A stretch of DNA of 64,000 nucleotides from Coprinellus micaceus (Eukaryota > Basidiomycota > Agaricomycetes > Agaricales > Psathyrellaceae), in the NCBI GenBank assembly GCA_951394405.1, contig OX596338.1:682001-746000 (forward strand), in the 5' to 3' direction. Positions 24,075-36,871 of the stretch are shown here, in pieces. Each line of letters starts with the position of its first letter. The stretch's first letter is position 1. A program made the position numbers and the translations under genes. The notes beneath the pieces are model-generated. The model did no database searches. It worked only from the letters and a program-made list of their open reading frames with translations, and had not been told where the DNA came from.

Positions 24075-25022
24075 ATGCTCTCCAAAGGCCGCACGTCGTC
24101 CCTCAACAACGCACACCGCACCAAGGACGAGCTCAGCCGCATCCTCGACCCCTCCTACACATCCTCCTCCAACGTCGCCTCCAGCACATACGGGCCCTAC
24201 GTCGATGCCCAGGGCCACTTGCACGACCCAGACTACAGACACTTCCCCCTCATCCAACAATCATCCCAGTACTCGGCCAAGCGACGGAGCACCAAGTCCT
24301 CGAACAGGCCGCACTGGGAGCTCGTTGAGGAGGAGGCAGGGCTGTTGACCGACGACGACGACATGCAATTGCAGGAGGACAACGAGACCGGCTACTACGC
24401 GAAGCGCAATTCGTGGACAGTCAAATCCACGACATCATCACCACGCCACTACTCCCCTTCCCGCCGTTCGAGCTACCCACCGCGATCGAGTGCCTTCTCT
24501 GGCGCGATCCTCTCCCCGGCGGACGTTTCACCCCCAACATCCTGGTCATCCTCATCGGCCTACTCCCAATCATCCTCACCCGCGTCGGCATCATCATCGG
24601 TGCTCCAGCAGTCAAGAAGCAGTCCGTTCGAGGCAGGCAGCGAGAAGAGCAAGTGCCGCATCGGGTCTTCGCTCAGCCGGAAGCGGAGAAGTTCAGCCGC
24701 GACCGCGCTCTCAGCGGAGAAGGACGCGAAGAAGGCGAAGAGGACCTCGCTTGACTATGACGACGAAGATTACACGTGGTACCGGAGAGAGGAGGAGCCG
24801 GTTGCCGAGGTGGAGGAGGTAGAAGAGGAGGATGTTGCCCCACGGGACTTCCCAACTGAGGACGAGGATGAGGAGCCGCGGCGGGTGGAGGAGGATGGCG
24901 ACTGCGTGCCGTCGTGCACCGACGCGCTGAAGAGGAGATGGCAGGCGCTCTCGCTGAGCATCCGGTTCGGCATGTTCAGGGCGGAGAAGAGGATCAAGCG
25001 ACGCGTCCAGTCGCTCATCTAG
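24075..25022 (+). CDS. intrinsically disordered acidic/Ser-rich protein, intronless
   Basis: One uninterrupted frame of 315 residues. Upstream in-frame codons include a GTG at 24060, but the first ATG is at 24075. The N-terminal third looks conserved, with RTKDELSRILDPSYTSSS and DAQGHLHDPDYRHFP, a pattern I associate with a protein family found across agarics, though I know no function for it. The middle is Ser/Pro/Arg-rich, followed by a basic cluster (LSRKRRSSAATA and KDAKKAKRTS) that could be a nuclear signal. Residues about 235-285 are very acidic. The C-terminus is a basic amphipathic helix-like segment (LSIRFGMFRAEKRIKRR). The gene stands alone between two gene deserts and has a TATA box. 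Confidence 0.8.
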   Translation: MLSKGRTSSLNNAHRTKDELSRILDPSYTSSSNVASSTYGPYVDAQGHLHDPDYRHFPLIQQSSQYSAKRRSTKSSNRPHWELVEEEAGLLTDDDDMQLQEDNETGYYAKRNSWTVKSTTSSPRHYSPSRRSSYPPRSSAFSGAILSPADVSPPTSWSSSSAYSQSSSPASASSSVLQQSRSSPFEAGSEKSKCRIGSSLSRKRRSSAATALSAEKDAKKAKRTSLDYDDEDYTWYRREEEPVAEVEEVEEEDVAPRDFPTEDEDEEPRRVEEDGDCVPSCTDALKRRWQALSLSIRFGMFRAEKRIKRRVQSLI

Positions 25023-26154
25023 ATGCCCTCATTCCCCTTCATCATTCCCGCTTCGATTTACGACGACGACACGACACGACACTATGTTATTGGCTCTTTC
25101 GCATGCATCTTCCCCCTCATCCAAGGCTCAAGCAACTGCAACATCATCGCAACATGTATTTCTACCACTGGCAACCTCATCGCATCGGCTTCCTCATGGA
25201 CATCCCCCTCGCATCGCACCTCTTTATTCGCATTTCCCCCCATTGTACATTTTCATCATCCCCACACATTGAACACCCAACATCTGTATCATCTATGCAT
25301 TCGCGATTCAATCTATCAAAAGGGACATAGTACTAGTACTGTTTATGTATTGGCCCAAGTGGATCCCATTCTTCTTCGCTTTCACCACCCCACCCCCACC
25401 CCATCCCATTTGTTATTCGCTTTCGCTTTCGATTCAATCCTCGTTATCTTCCACACAGCATATTGCATCTTCTACCCCCGCATTGATACTCGAGATACCC
25501 CCACACCATTATAGCTATATGCTCCCTAGGACTGCACTGCACATTTACGCAACTGACAATCCAAAAACATTCGGAACCGTACCACTTTGTGCGATTCAGA
25601 GAGAAAAAGTCGTTCGAGTTGAGAGCAAGTGAGACCTTGAGAACATTCCGAGTCGCCGCAAGGAGACACCCTGAACATGAGTGAGACTAACTTGCACTGC
25701 CTTGGCGCATATAGGCACGGTACACCGATTCTCTGGGGTTATAGACTCGTAAGATCGTAACGAGGGTTCCGAACTCAATGGCGCGAGGGACCGTGCACAC
25801 CCTCGCGCCGTGCAGGGACGGACAGACAGACGTCCCCTTCGCCATTTGGGTCTTCCTCCCTTATCCCCCTACAGCAAGCCCAGCCAAAAGTCACACCAAT
25901 CGCGCTTCTTGGCTCTGTCAGCCTAGCCACACCCCTCCTCCTCAGTGAGTCAGTCTTCTCTTCTAAAAGGAACCCCTTTCAAGTCTCCCTTTTGTGAAGT
26001 ACCGTGCATGCATGCTGTCACCGCGAAAGACGAACTTAGGGCTCGGAATAACCAGGCTTGGGGGGGGTGGTCACCCGACCACCTGCTACCTCCTTTCTGT
26101 CTTTTCGCTCCTTTCTGCTTCTGTGCAACTTCTGATCAAACCCAGAAGGTGGCC

Positions 26155-26183
26155 CGGCGCCATGGGCTTGGCTTTAGGCGCCG
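26155..26183. repeat. short GC-rich inverted repeat
   Basis: CGGCGCC at 26155-26161 is repeated inverted as GGCGCCG at 26177-26183 with a 15-base loop. Both arms contain the palindrome GGCGCC. The arms are only 7 bp, so significance is modest. Confidence 0.4.
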
Positions 26184-29100
26184 CGATCCCATTGGTCTTG
26201 CGTTTCTCCAGTGAGAAGTCCGACCGAATCTAATCCATCTATTTAATCTAATCTAATCTTTCTTTCTCTTCTTCCACTCAGCCTTTCTGTTCGCGATCGT
26301 GGCGTCTGGCACCTCAAACGTTGGTTTATCGGGGAAGTGAACGCCAAGTGAAGGTTGTGAAGGTTCGATGAGAAGAGCTTCTCCTCAAGCGAGAGGCGCA
26401 GGTGTACCAGGTGCGTACGGAGACGGGGAACCACGAGAAGGAGGGTGATGATGATCAGGTCCATTAGGCCCATGGAGTTCTAAAGGAAGAACCGATATCC
26501 AATCCATTATTAAGTGGTATCATATAGCCAGTCAGAGAGCATTACGCAGTTATCACCCCGCGTAGGCCTCGTTCCTCCTCGTACCTATCGTGGAGCGGTG
26601 TGGGCGTTGAGTTTGCCTCGTGCCTTTCTCATCTTTCGTGGGGATTTGCTTTGACTGTGACCCTTGTTTTGATAGCGACGCATTGCACAACTTGTGAGGC
26701 CACTCGACGCACTCCTATCGCGACGATGGGGGTGGCCGGGTCGGGCCCGACACGAACGCGTCGCGCTGGGTGCAGTGTAAACGGTTACCATTCTCTTCGG
26801 AATGGGGAACAGACACACGGTGAGCCACTGCTTCAGTGCTCTTCTCGTACCCAAGTGGGTTCCAGCCCGGAGCTCAGAATGCCCAGCGGGAGGAAACGGG
26901 TGGTCGTCGAAGGCTTTCTGGACGACGACCAGGTGGAACGCACATACATTTCTCCAGAGTTCTCCCAGCGTAGCAGGCGGGCAATACGTTCCTTGATACA
27001 TGGGATTTTTGTCCGTATTTGTGATTTCCATTTCCCCTTTCGACGTGTTCGCCCGACGGTTGTCGCGAAGGCCACCGATACGCGGAGGGTTATCATGTGT
27101 AGAGGGGCGGATTATCAGCAGGGAATGGCAGCGGTGAGCGACGCGTTGACCCTCGCTCACCGGTTCGTTCGTTGGTGAAGGGTGGTTCGCATGATCGTGT
27201 TGGTGGGACCAAGCGCACGATGGTAACGAATGTCGTACCCATACTTCCCTTCCTCCGTCTCGGAGTTGGGGAAGATGGTAGAGAGGTGAGGACTCGTGAA
27301 GAGGACCATAGTTACATGAAGATGACAAGGCCGTTACAATACAGAAAGAGCGCTAGAACACAACGTGGAGATGCGCCGACCCTCCGTCCCATTCAATTTC
27401 CAAGTTCCATCAAAGCGTGGTACCACTTCCGCGTCATTTAACTGCACCGTGTATTAACCTCTTGCCCTTTCCACCACAGGCGCCTTGCTTTGTGCGGCCG
27501 GATAGCTGGGTATCTCCTTTACCCCTGCCGCGAGGCTTGGGTTGCCGTCAAATAGGGCAGAGAAGTGAGATCTTACGGCACTCAGCGGCGCACGAACTCC
27601 GGGGTGTAGTACATCAAGGTTCTTCCTCTTGTCAGGCTTATGTTCTGCGGCTCTATCCTTCTCCCAATTGTTCTTTTGGGATCTGTCAAGCCTTGCTTCT
27701 GGATGCACAACGGGCGCCCCATCTCCCCGGCCATGCCCGTTCGAAGCTGGCGAGCGCCTAAGTGTTGCGATCGCAGCGGAATCGGAATGCGTTCATCCGC
27801 GGGAACGAGAAGCCGAGCCTTGAGGATACTCGGAATGCACGATGCCCCCCACGGTTTACCCATTCTAGTTTCTCTCTATAGAAACAGTAAGTTAATGAGG
27901 GAGCTTCCCCAAGCATATACAGTGTAGCCTCTATATATTTGGCCTGCTTCGCGGAAGGGTGTGCGGAAAACGAGGTTTGCATGGAATGTTCTGCCCTAAA
28001 ACGCTCTAGAAGGTAAACATGCAGAACGGGCTTTCGGAAAACCTCATGTTGGGGCCAAGCGTTAATCCGAGGGTGATTTGATTTCATGTAACCTGGATTG
28101 GTCTCGACCCCAAACCTCCTCGGGGGTCGTGATCGCGCGGGGATTGGTCAGCAGGTCTATCGCAATTAGGCGCCCGTTATCTCAGGCGCGCATCTGGGGT
28201 CGCCTCGAGGCTCACGCTCGACAAGTTAGGGGAGGTCTTCTGAGGTCAAGAGAGATAGTTATATAGTAAACATAGCTCAGCCCGCGGCGAGGAACATACC
28301 TATCTACCTTGTGATCAGTCGTCTATTTATGAAGACTGGCTTGTTCGGATGAGGGAACATGAAGGACCCCTACTTCCCGCCTCCTCTGGCATTTCACTGA
28401 GTTCTCACCGTCTCCGCCTCGGAAGTCCAACTTTCAAATGCCTCGACCCGCGAACCTTCCGTGTTAAAAGCCGTCACCTGCAATGTGAAATGACAAAAGT
28501 TGAACACGAGACCTGCAATCAGACTCAAGCTCAGAGTGCACATCGCTCAACAATTCAATCCTGCGGTTCTTCTGCCGAGCTCCTCAAAAATGCCTCTCGT
28601 CTCCCGTGAACTCAGGGGGTATTTCACCATAGCCTTGCTCCCTACAAGGCTAACGGTTACAACTAGCCAAAGCCCCTGTCCCGAAACCCAGGTGACGGCG
28701 TATCGAGCGACGTGAGGAGAAGGAACCATCGAAGGCCACCATCCGGGCTCCCTTTATAGAGAGACCGCCAGAGATTGAGCCGTACAGACGGATAGGTTTC
28801 TGGATTCTTGGATGGATTAGGCTAGGATATGAGATAAGATAATCTCGTCGATGTCCCCCATGACCTTAATCACACCCACTCAAGCTATTCATTGCATTTG
28901 ACGCCGATCCCGACAATTGAAGTGACGGTTCAGATCAAATCAGTGTGGGGTAGAATATGAATTGATCCAGGGTTTCGTTCACTGCAATTGGCTTGAGCGG
29001 GCTAGATAGCCTCGTGTTGTGACAAGGAAATGAATAGATCGGGAGGGTCGAAGCGAGCAGAGGCTTGGCATTGAATCGAAATAGACGCGCCTATAGAGTC

Positions 29101-32100
29101 AAATCGATGTGTATGCGATCCGCTCGCTCCGAGCTAATTATTCCCAATTGTACGATGATCACGAGCCCACCGCTAGCTGCCACCCTCGATTTACCTGCTT
29201 GAACGGTGAAGGGTTGTGATACTATCGAGCAACCTTTGAACGGTTCGATTCATTCATCCTCGTGATCCAACCTCCTGAATTCCTACTATCCACCCTATCT
29301 TTGCAAGCGACCCTGACTGACAATCGACGCCTTGCTTTGATGTGCGTGCCCGCCCAATGTCTCAGGCCCTCTCTTGAATGGCAGATTTGGGGTACACAGA
29401 CCAACGTGTAGACTGCAATCAGAACGGGCTTTCGCTTTCTAGGGCAACGTCCCCGAACACGAGTGTGATTGGGGAAAGCCCGCTTGGGCGCACGGCGAGC
29501 TTAACCGCCCCAAGTTGACAGTGCCTGCAGGCTCAACAGCACGAGGCCCAGCATCAGCCGACATCTCGGGGAAGCGGGAGCGGGGAAGGGTTTAGTAACC
29601 GGGCTTACCACAGGGCTTCCAAGGGACCCTGAGTGTATGTGTTCAGTATGTAATTGACCAAGCCAGAGGCGGCTCGTGAGAAGGTCGGATATGTATGCTT
29701 ACAGCACGAGGAGGGGATAATCACCGTCGAGAACCGGTTCGTTTCTCGGCCTTCATCGTTCGATAGAGCGAATGTGACAGATCTACGTTATGCTACCCCC
29801 TCGTACGGTAGGTTTGTGAGGGTACTTTGGAATGATCAGAATCCAGGAATCAGGACATGTGTAGCATCCGCCACGAAATGAGTGTGTGTGTGCATTGGCT
29901 TTCAGGTCCTTTCTTTTGTCTCAGAAGGCTTGTTTGGATTGTAACCCTTGGGCGCAATGTCGCGTCCTGAATGAAACAAAAGAGTCAGAAGATGTGGGTA
30001 TAATACGCACAGTACCTGCAGGTAGTTCTCGCGAACAAAACGCACCAGCTTTCCAATCAGAACGTCGGTTCCTCCAAACGCTAGGCAAATCATCTAGAGC
30101 CCTCGGGCTCATATCCGCATCGTACGCACCTGCCATTCCCGCAAAGCTCTCCCGCAGATACGCATTTCGAAGGGTCGATCCTGTGATGGGCCGCTGCTCC
30201 GTGTATCATGATTCATGGTCGCTCGCCTATTTCACCTCGCGCGTGGTGCTTGAGTAACCGGATGAGCGATGGCACCACATCGAGCCACATCGCCGTCCGC
30301 GAGGTTTGGATCGAAGGGAGAAAGGGGTGATGGCGTTGACTGAATTGCCGGAGATCAAGGTGGGCACTGGGTGTAAAGTGGATGCTTTAAGCCGCGAAGA
30401 CGGTACCTTCACTCCTTCACTCGCCGCCTATTTCTTATGAAATTCGCTATTGTGAAATGGTAGAGCTTTGATCGGGGTGCACTCTGATGGAAGGGTATCG
30501 TCTATGAGAGGTAAGGATGTAATTTGGCGACACGACGCTGAGCATGCGACGGATAACACGTACACAAGCGGACGACCACATACATATACGTGCGCCGCCG
30601 CAAGTTGTTTTGGTCCAATTAACTGAGGAGGCGTTACACCCGACCAACGTGCACCTCGGTCTTCGAGTGAAGGCTGCTGCGCCTCCGACCAAGCGACCTG
30701 GTTCACGAAGGAGAATTCACAACTTTTCTGAAATAAGTTTAACGACATTTCCAGCCGAACCAGTGAATCCAACTCACAGCCTGGCGCCGACTGTATCTAA
30801 TAAAACGTGGCTCCTCCAATAGTGCATTCAAGTATGATGTAAGAACGCAATCCTTGAAGGATGGAAGGCTTTCATGTCCAAGGGCCGCCCCACTGAGGGT
30901 CACTTTGTCCAATGGCGGCCTAAACCGCCCAGGGCAGGGACTTCTGAAATCGAGTATGATGCAATCCTAGGGAATGTGAACGGATAAGGAGGCTACGATC
31001 ACCAGTGCTTTCCTTTGAAGGAATTCGAACCACCACTCGCCACCGGAAGGCACTTTCAGCAACTGCGACAATGCAAGGGACGATGAGGGTATGACATCGC
31101 TATCTGAGAAAGGGCATGAGTGGATACTCATTCGCGTCGATAGAACCACGTACGTCGACGACTTGACTTCGAGTCCAACTACTTAGGGAAAGTGGAGAGG
31201 CGACAATCGCCGTTAGAAAAGGGAAAGCACCGCTGCAAGAGGGAGGTCGATAGTTATGACGTCATCCGCTGAGCAACGGTCATGACGCCCTCTTACTGAA
31301 CTGAATGTAAGCCCAAGTACTGATAATGGTCCTTCGAGTTCCGTCCTTATAATCTGCGCAAGAGCTGTGAATAGAAAGATCAATGAGCGAACCAAACCGA
31401 GAACGGCACTTTTGGGTCTCACCTCTGCGAATAATGGTGCACCAGAAGACATAATGTGAACCGTTCGGAGGATTGAGCACCAGCAATGGCCCCCCGAACA
31501 ATGGCGCGAATGTGCTTTGCTTACATGGGAGGGAGAGAGAGGGCCTGAGTTTCGCCGTCTGTCCTGACCCTCCTAGTGGTGGGCGCCTCCTCGGCGAATC
31601 TTTGCAAAGAAACAGCGCAGCGCAGCAAACTCGTCCTGGGACAGAAACAGCTGCTATTTTGCTTCAGAGAAGGTGGCCCAAAGGAGGGTCAGACGTCAGA
31701 AAATTGCGACTGCAGTAATTCCTGGCGAAAAGCACTCCCGGCAACCGCAATACCCGCAGCTCGCGCTCACACTTCGGCGATCGTCGAACTCAATGGTTTA
31801 CTTCGATATCCCGTAGTCCGTTTCAGTATCACATCGACTAAGTGATTCGCAATCCATTAGTATCGACAAGGCTATGGAAAGGTGAAAGAACGGCGCGTAC
31901 CATGCCGGGATAGTAGTAAGGGAATAGATGTTCTCCCGCAACCCCAACTCCCGAGGAGAGAGGTTCCGAAGTCCTGGAGGAAGTTAGATCAGGAAGGTAA
32001 CATCAAATGGGCGCTCCAGAGATACCAGAGAGGTAGCGCGGTTCGTTCCAAGTTCGCACTGTGTCCTTCCGGATTCCGGAAAGAAAACCAGCTCGCTAGG

Positions 32101-35100
32101 TGCCACGTCGGCGTTGAAAATCCGAATGCGACACGGATGCGTTCAGGAAGGGTATTCGTGGAACAGAAAGACAGAGAAAGAGCTCGATGATTCGAAATCA
32201 AGAGATAGGGATGGCATTGCGACACCCAGAGCTGAACAGAGGAGGCGAAGATCGATGGCCTTGCTGTTCATCTGGTCTCGATGCCGCCTAGACCTTCTGC
32301 GCGAGCTGTTCGAGTCTCCGAGCAGCTGTGTTCCTTCTTGTTCCTCCCGGGGCGCAGGGATACAGCCTTGGCATGAGATAAAATAAGGTATCGGAAGTGT
32401 GACAGGAAAAGCCTTTCCAAGAGGCCCAACAGCTCTTGGTTGCGGATTGGAAGAACCAAGGAGGAACGGAGAGGAACGGAGGTGGTTGCGTACCGGTCCG
32501 GCTATCCCCTAATTGCCGGGCGGGGATCCCATCACCAGTGACGTCATTGGGTAAACTTGGGGGGCTACTAGTAAGCGCTCAGCGCTCATTGTCCGCGACT
32601 CAGAGAAGGCGCACGGCGGATGGAGGATGGCTTATAAGTAGGCCAAAGCTGTAAACAGGCTAGGATTTACGGAAGTCTTTAATGTTCCGGTTCTATCACC
32701 CCCACAATCCAGCAGCACAGCGGTCGTTCGGCAACTTTCGATTTCTTCGAAGAACGAGCAACAGTCTGCTGACGTTCGTAAGATCTTCCGGGAGAGATTT
32801 CGGAGAGGAGGGACCCCGCACGGCGGAGTCTCGCGGAGCCAATTCTACCTCACGCTCCCTCGGTGCGGCAAATATGGTGCGGGTTCCTGGACATGGTCGT
32901 GCCAGTCCATATCCGATGGGGCGAACGGGGAGTGAACCAGTTTGAATTTCGCCACGACGCGACAAAATTAGCAGGCTCATGATAAAAGTTTGGATGTTCT
33001 CTGAGTTCAAGCTTCAAAATCAGACATACCTGAATTCAACCTGGTTCTATTCAATCTAAGAATTCTATGTTCCGGATTCTACGCTCTATCGATTCAGATA
33101 TGGTAGCACTGGATTGCGATCTGCTAGCCTCGTGTGTAAATGGCGAGTGGGACTGGCCCTTTGCCCAGCATCGTTTATGAGTGGATGAGTCCGAGTGCCA
33201 TAGGAGCCAGTCGATCGATATTTAGAGCGCATAAACCCATGGTCGAGAAAGATCGAGAGCACGAGGCAATTCGGAGCAGTTAAGGGAAACACCTTCCCGG
33301 TCAAGAATACACGATCTCAATAAGAACCCACTGCGATTTGGACTGAAGTGCCCCAATGTGCAACGGGCGTAACATTCTGTAGTAGAAATGAAGGAAGTAA
33401 GACCCGGGTGAAGCTTAACGAACTGCAGCTCCCATCCAACTTAGCTTGTGTCCCTGTGATCAACATTCAACTCCATCGATAGAAGTAAAGAGCTGTGTCA
33501 ACAGCACATCGGCCAGTATGCTATTATATCGTCCTATCTAAACGAAGCCGCCTCACAGAGCATTCGAGATCCTTCCTGTTCTCCTCCAGTCGTAGAAGTA
33601 ATCCTTGCACCGATAGATAGCCGGAAGTCGCGAGACACGAGCCGACCATACACCGCAATCCAGTAGCTGCAGTTCCAATCTTATCGCATCTAAGCCCGGT
33701 GCCTGATACGTGCCCAATTGGCCCCAGCCGATACCTCGACGTCTATTTCTCCACGCTAGTGGCAAAGTGAGTTGTAAAGGGTCCGCGAAGGAATCGGTAG
33801 CCAATGTCGAGCTGGCCAAAGTTCGTCGCGCTAGCGAGGTTAACCCGGGAACCGACGCTAAAATTGCGGTGTGAAGAAGCTCAGGCTACAGCTCGAGCGT
33901 GTCTTGGTTCGAATGCGATCATTCAGCTCGTCCACAAAGACGAAACGAACCTTTCTCGGCGCCCTTGCAGGTGTGAGGTCTTCTGAACCATCCATGGGTG
34001 TGAGGGTTGGGGTGGAGCACCCCAGATCATCAAGGGCCCTGGAACCTCGTTTGCTAACCCTGACTTCTCGAGTTCATCAACGTAGCCTGTAGATACGTGA
34101 AGGTGTCGAGTCGTATTCCAAAGCATCTTGGTGGATCCTGAATGCTGGTGGAGCGTTGGGTCCAGGGTTGTGACCATAATCGACCCACAAACACGCAATC
34201 TTGAAACACGAAACGTAAATGATATCGCCACAGGAGACCATCCAGGATTGCTTGTCCAGAAGAGGGCATATTATAAGGTAGTTTGCCAGGCGGGGCCTGG
34301 GAAGCAAGGTTCCCCTGAGCTGCGACTTCGATGTGACCCGGCAAGCGACTCGCGAAAAGATGACATTTCGTTGAGCTCAGGCCCGGGAAAGAGAGATTGG
34401 CCTGGCTCGCGGGAGGCCGACAGTGTATGGAGTTTTAACGAAGAAATGGTGCGGACGGACGTAATGTGGCGTGAGTTACCGACAACTGCGACGATGTTTG
34501 AACCCCGACAGTCCTCGAGCTCTACGGCTACCGAGGATGACGAAATCCGGGCGACGAGGGCAGGCATACGCGGCCCATGGGAGTGACCGAAACGGGCTCT
34601 GTCGTACACAGTCATATTTTTGCCTGCTCGTCGTCGCCAAAGAGGTGAGTTTCGACCACTGGGCATTGCCTCAATCGGAGACTCGAGTCCATTCCTGCGG
34701 TGGTCCACTGTGGAGAGTAGAATGCCAAGTAAAGTAGCCCCCACTCCTTGAGCCATAGCAAAATCGAAGAACAGACCCTGCAATTCGGACTGCAATGATA
34801 CAACGCTGGGCGCAGATGTTCAATTCAGTGAGTTTAAGTCATCGCCTCCGGGATGAAAGGTACTCACCAGCCCCTGGGTCTGAGGTGCTGGGTCTGCATA
34901 GTGTGCCATCATTCCGTCGAAATCGAGTGTTTCAAGTTGAGAGAAGTTCATCAGTTATTCACTTGTAGAGGGAGGAACTACACACTGGGCGGGTAGTGCG
35001 ATCGGCGTGAACCGAAGAAAATCAAGCCTACCGGTCCTTGCCATGAAGGCCAAGGGTTTTGACTGGACCCTGGTCGTCTATGTGCGAAAGCCCTTGTGAG

Positions 35101-36747
35101 TGTCCAGTGTACCGGGCCAGAGACGACAAGAAGAGAGATTGACGGGCGGCTCGGAAGGGACGCTGTACGTGCGATGACTTCATTCCGTCCTAGCCTCGCC
35201 GTTCGATAGGGTAGGGTCAATGGCTGTGATGGGTACACAGGTTTTTTGTCCGCAGTTCTTTCGGAAATGGTCGTACCATTCCTCGTTGAAAACGAAAAGG
35301 GAATCCTGAAAGATGCATGTGTACTAGCACTACATCCCGAGTGGTCAGGGACGCTCTGGTTTTGGCGAGTACCGTTGATGCAGAAACCAACGCCTGATCC
35401 ACGTTCGAGGGTACAGAGGTCCCCATCCGCATAGGGCGGCTCGTTCGCCTTCAGGGAAGCGTTGATAAAGAGGACAACAAACATTCACCATCGACCCCCG
35501 ACGGGTGGTATGCAAAGGCCGGTAATATAGTGCAAGCCGTTGGGGACCGAGATGCCGGTCCATCCTGATTAGATATGCAAAGGGACCAAGAGAACAGGCC
35601 CCCAGGTCCGGCTCGACATCGTGGTTTCAGCGTGTTGCCATGGAGGAGCTTGCAGGGTCTCTTGGTCTCTTTCCTGCCATCCCGGATACAAAAAGACACC
35701 GTGGAAGGCTTTGCTCCCGTCCCGACTAGAGTCTGAAGGTTCCCAAAATGGCGCTGATTAGAACGTACCTGCCAGCCGGTATTCATTTCGCTTACTCGTT
35801 TTGAGTTCACGGAAGTTGCGGACCTTAAGGGCGGTGAACTCGCGCAGGGTGCGGGCTCCAAAGTCAAGCGGAGAGAGGCTGAACTCGAAGGGGGCTACGA
35901 TCTGCAGAGTGTCGTTTCAGAATAAACAAGGATCGTTGGGCAAGCATCTCCAGAACAGAACCAAAAGTGAACCGTAGGCACTGGGGTGGAGAGGGAGTAT
36001 AGCATGAGGCATTTCTTTTCGCCCTGGACTCGCGTCTGCCAGGACCGGTGGGCCGAAGACTCTTGAAAGGTGCTCCCTTGGGGCTAGAAGGCGTTGGGTA
36101 GCTCGAAGAACCGACGTACGACAATCACCACATCGATACTGGGCCGCAGAAAGAACGACCTGGAGTCCAATGTCGCGGTTCGAGAGCCGAGTTCTCCTTT
36201 TCTCGGAATATGGGACCCAAACCGCATGCGGAGAGGGTAACCCTATGCCCAAGTCCAAGTTATCGAACACGAGGTACTCGGTCCTATGCGGGAGAGAGAC
36301 AAATGGCACCACTTGAAAGAACTTGAGCCCATGTTTGTGGTTCTGGACAAGAAAAAGGCGGCGCGAGGCTTGCCACGTTTGATGAAAGCGTCTCAAAAAC
36401 TCACACGATCAGTCATCGGGGCGCTTGTCGTGCCCCGTGTACGTCTCGGTCCGCCTTGCTTTGTCGGTACCCCGGAACTTGCGTACCGCAAAGAAAGGAC
36501 GAATGAACCCTTTCCACTAGAAAGAGATCTGAGCCAGCTCATTTCCTTTGGCTAAATCGGAGCTCGACGTGCCTAGTGTACACCTGCAGGCAAGAAGCAA
36601 GGATGTCAGATGACGATTGCAGGGCTTGTGGCTTCCGAAAGTCACCAGTGACAGCATATGTACGTCCCTATGTAGCTGGAGGATGCCCCACATGACATGG
36701 TGCTAACGATAGGGGGGCTCCAACACATGTACGACCGTTCAACAGGT

Positions 36748-36780
36748 GGGCGCTTATTTTAGTCGTTTTTATAAGCGCCC
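36748..36780. repeat. perfect 10-bp inverted repeat (hairpin)
   Basis: GGGCGCTTAT at 36748-36757 pairs exactly with ATAAGCGCCC at 36771-36780; the 13-base loop is T-rich. It lies 92 bases beyond the stop codon of the 11-exon F-box gene, so it could act in 3' end formation of that minus-strand transcript. Confidence 0.6.
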
Positions 36781-36871
36781 TTGTTCGGCGGTGCTGTATG
36801 CGAAAACAACCAATTGGTAGCTCTGGTAAATTGAACGTACAGTTGTGGCTTTGTCCAGAAAGATTTCAATG

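Larger units (their letters stand above)
25023..36871. other. gene desert 2, about 11.8 kb
   Basis: The first 500 bases are a pyrimidine-rich 3' flank of the disordered-protein gene. Beyond that no gene can be supported. The longer frames here (for example 247 codons at 26585-27328 minus, 174 codons at 34271-34795 minus, 159 codons at 35917-36396 minus) start with TTG, not ATG, show no motif, and often overlap an equally long frame on the other strand. No tRNA arms, retroelement motifs or terminal repeats were recognised. A perfect 10-bp hairpin lies at the right end (36748-36780). The sequence could be old, decayed repeats or unique spacer; I cannot tell them apart by eye. Confidence 0.55.

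Noticed and set aside
26585..27328. 247-codon open frame on the minus strand overlapping a 192-codon frame on the plus strand in desert 2
   Set aside because: Both begin with non-ATG codons (TTG and GTG), neither shows a domain or hydrophobic pattern, and long overlapping frames arise by chance in stop-poor sequence.
34271..34795. 174-codon minus-strand frame
   Set aside because: Starts with TTG, overlaps a plus-strand frame of 152 codons and has no family features.
35917..36396. 159-codon minus-strand frame
   Set aside because: Starts with TTG and no domain or splice context supports it.
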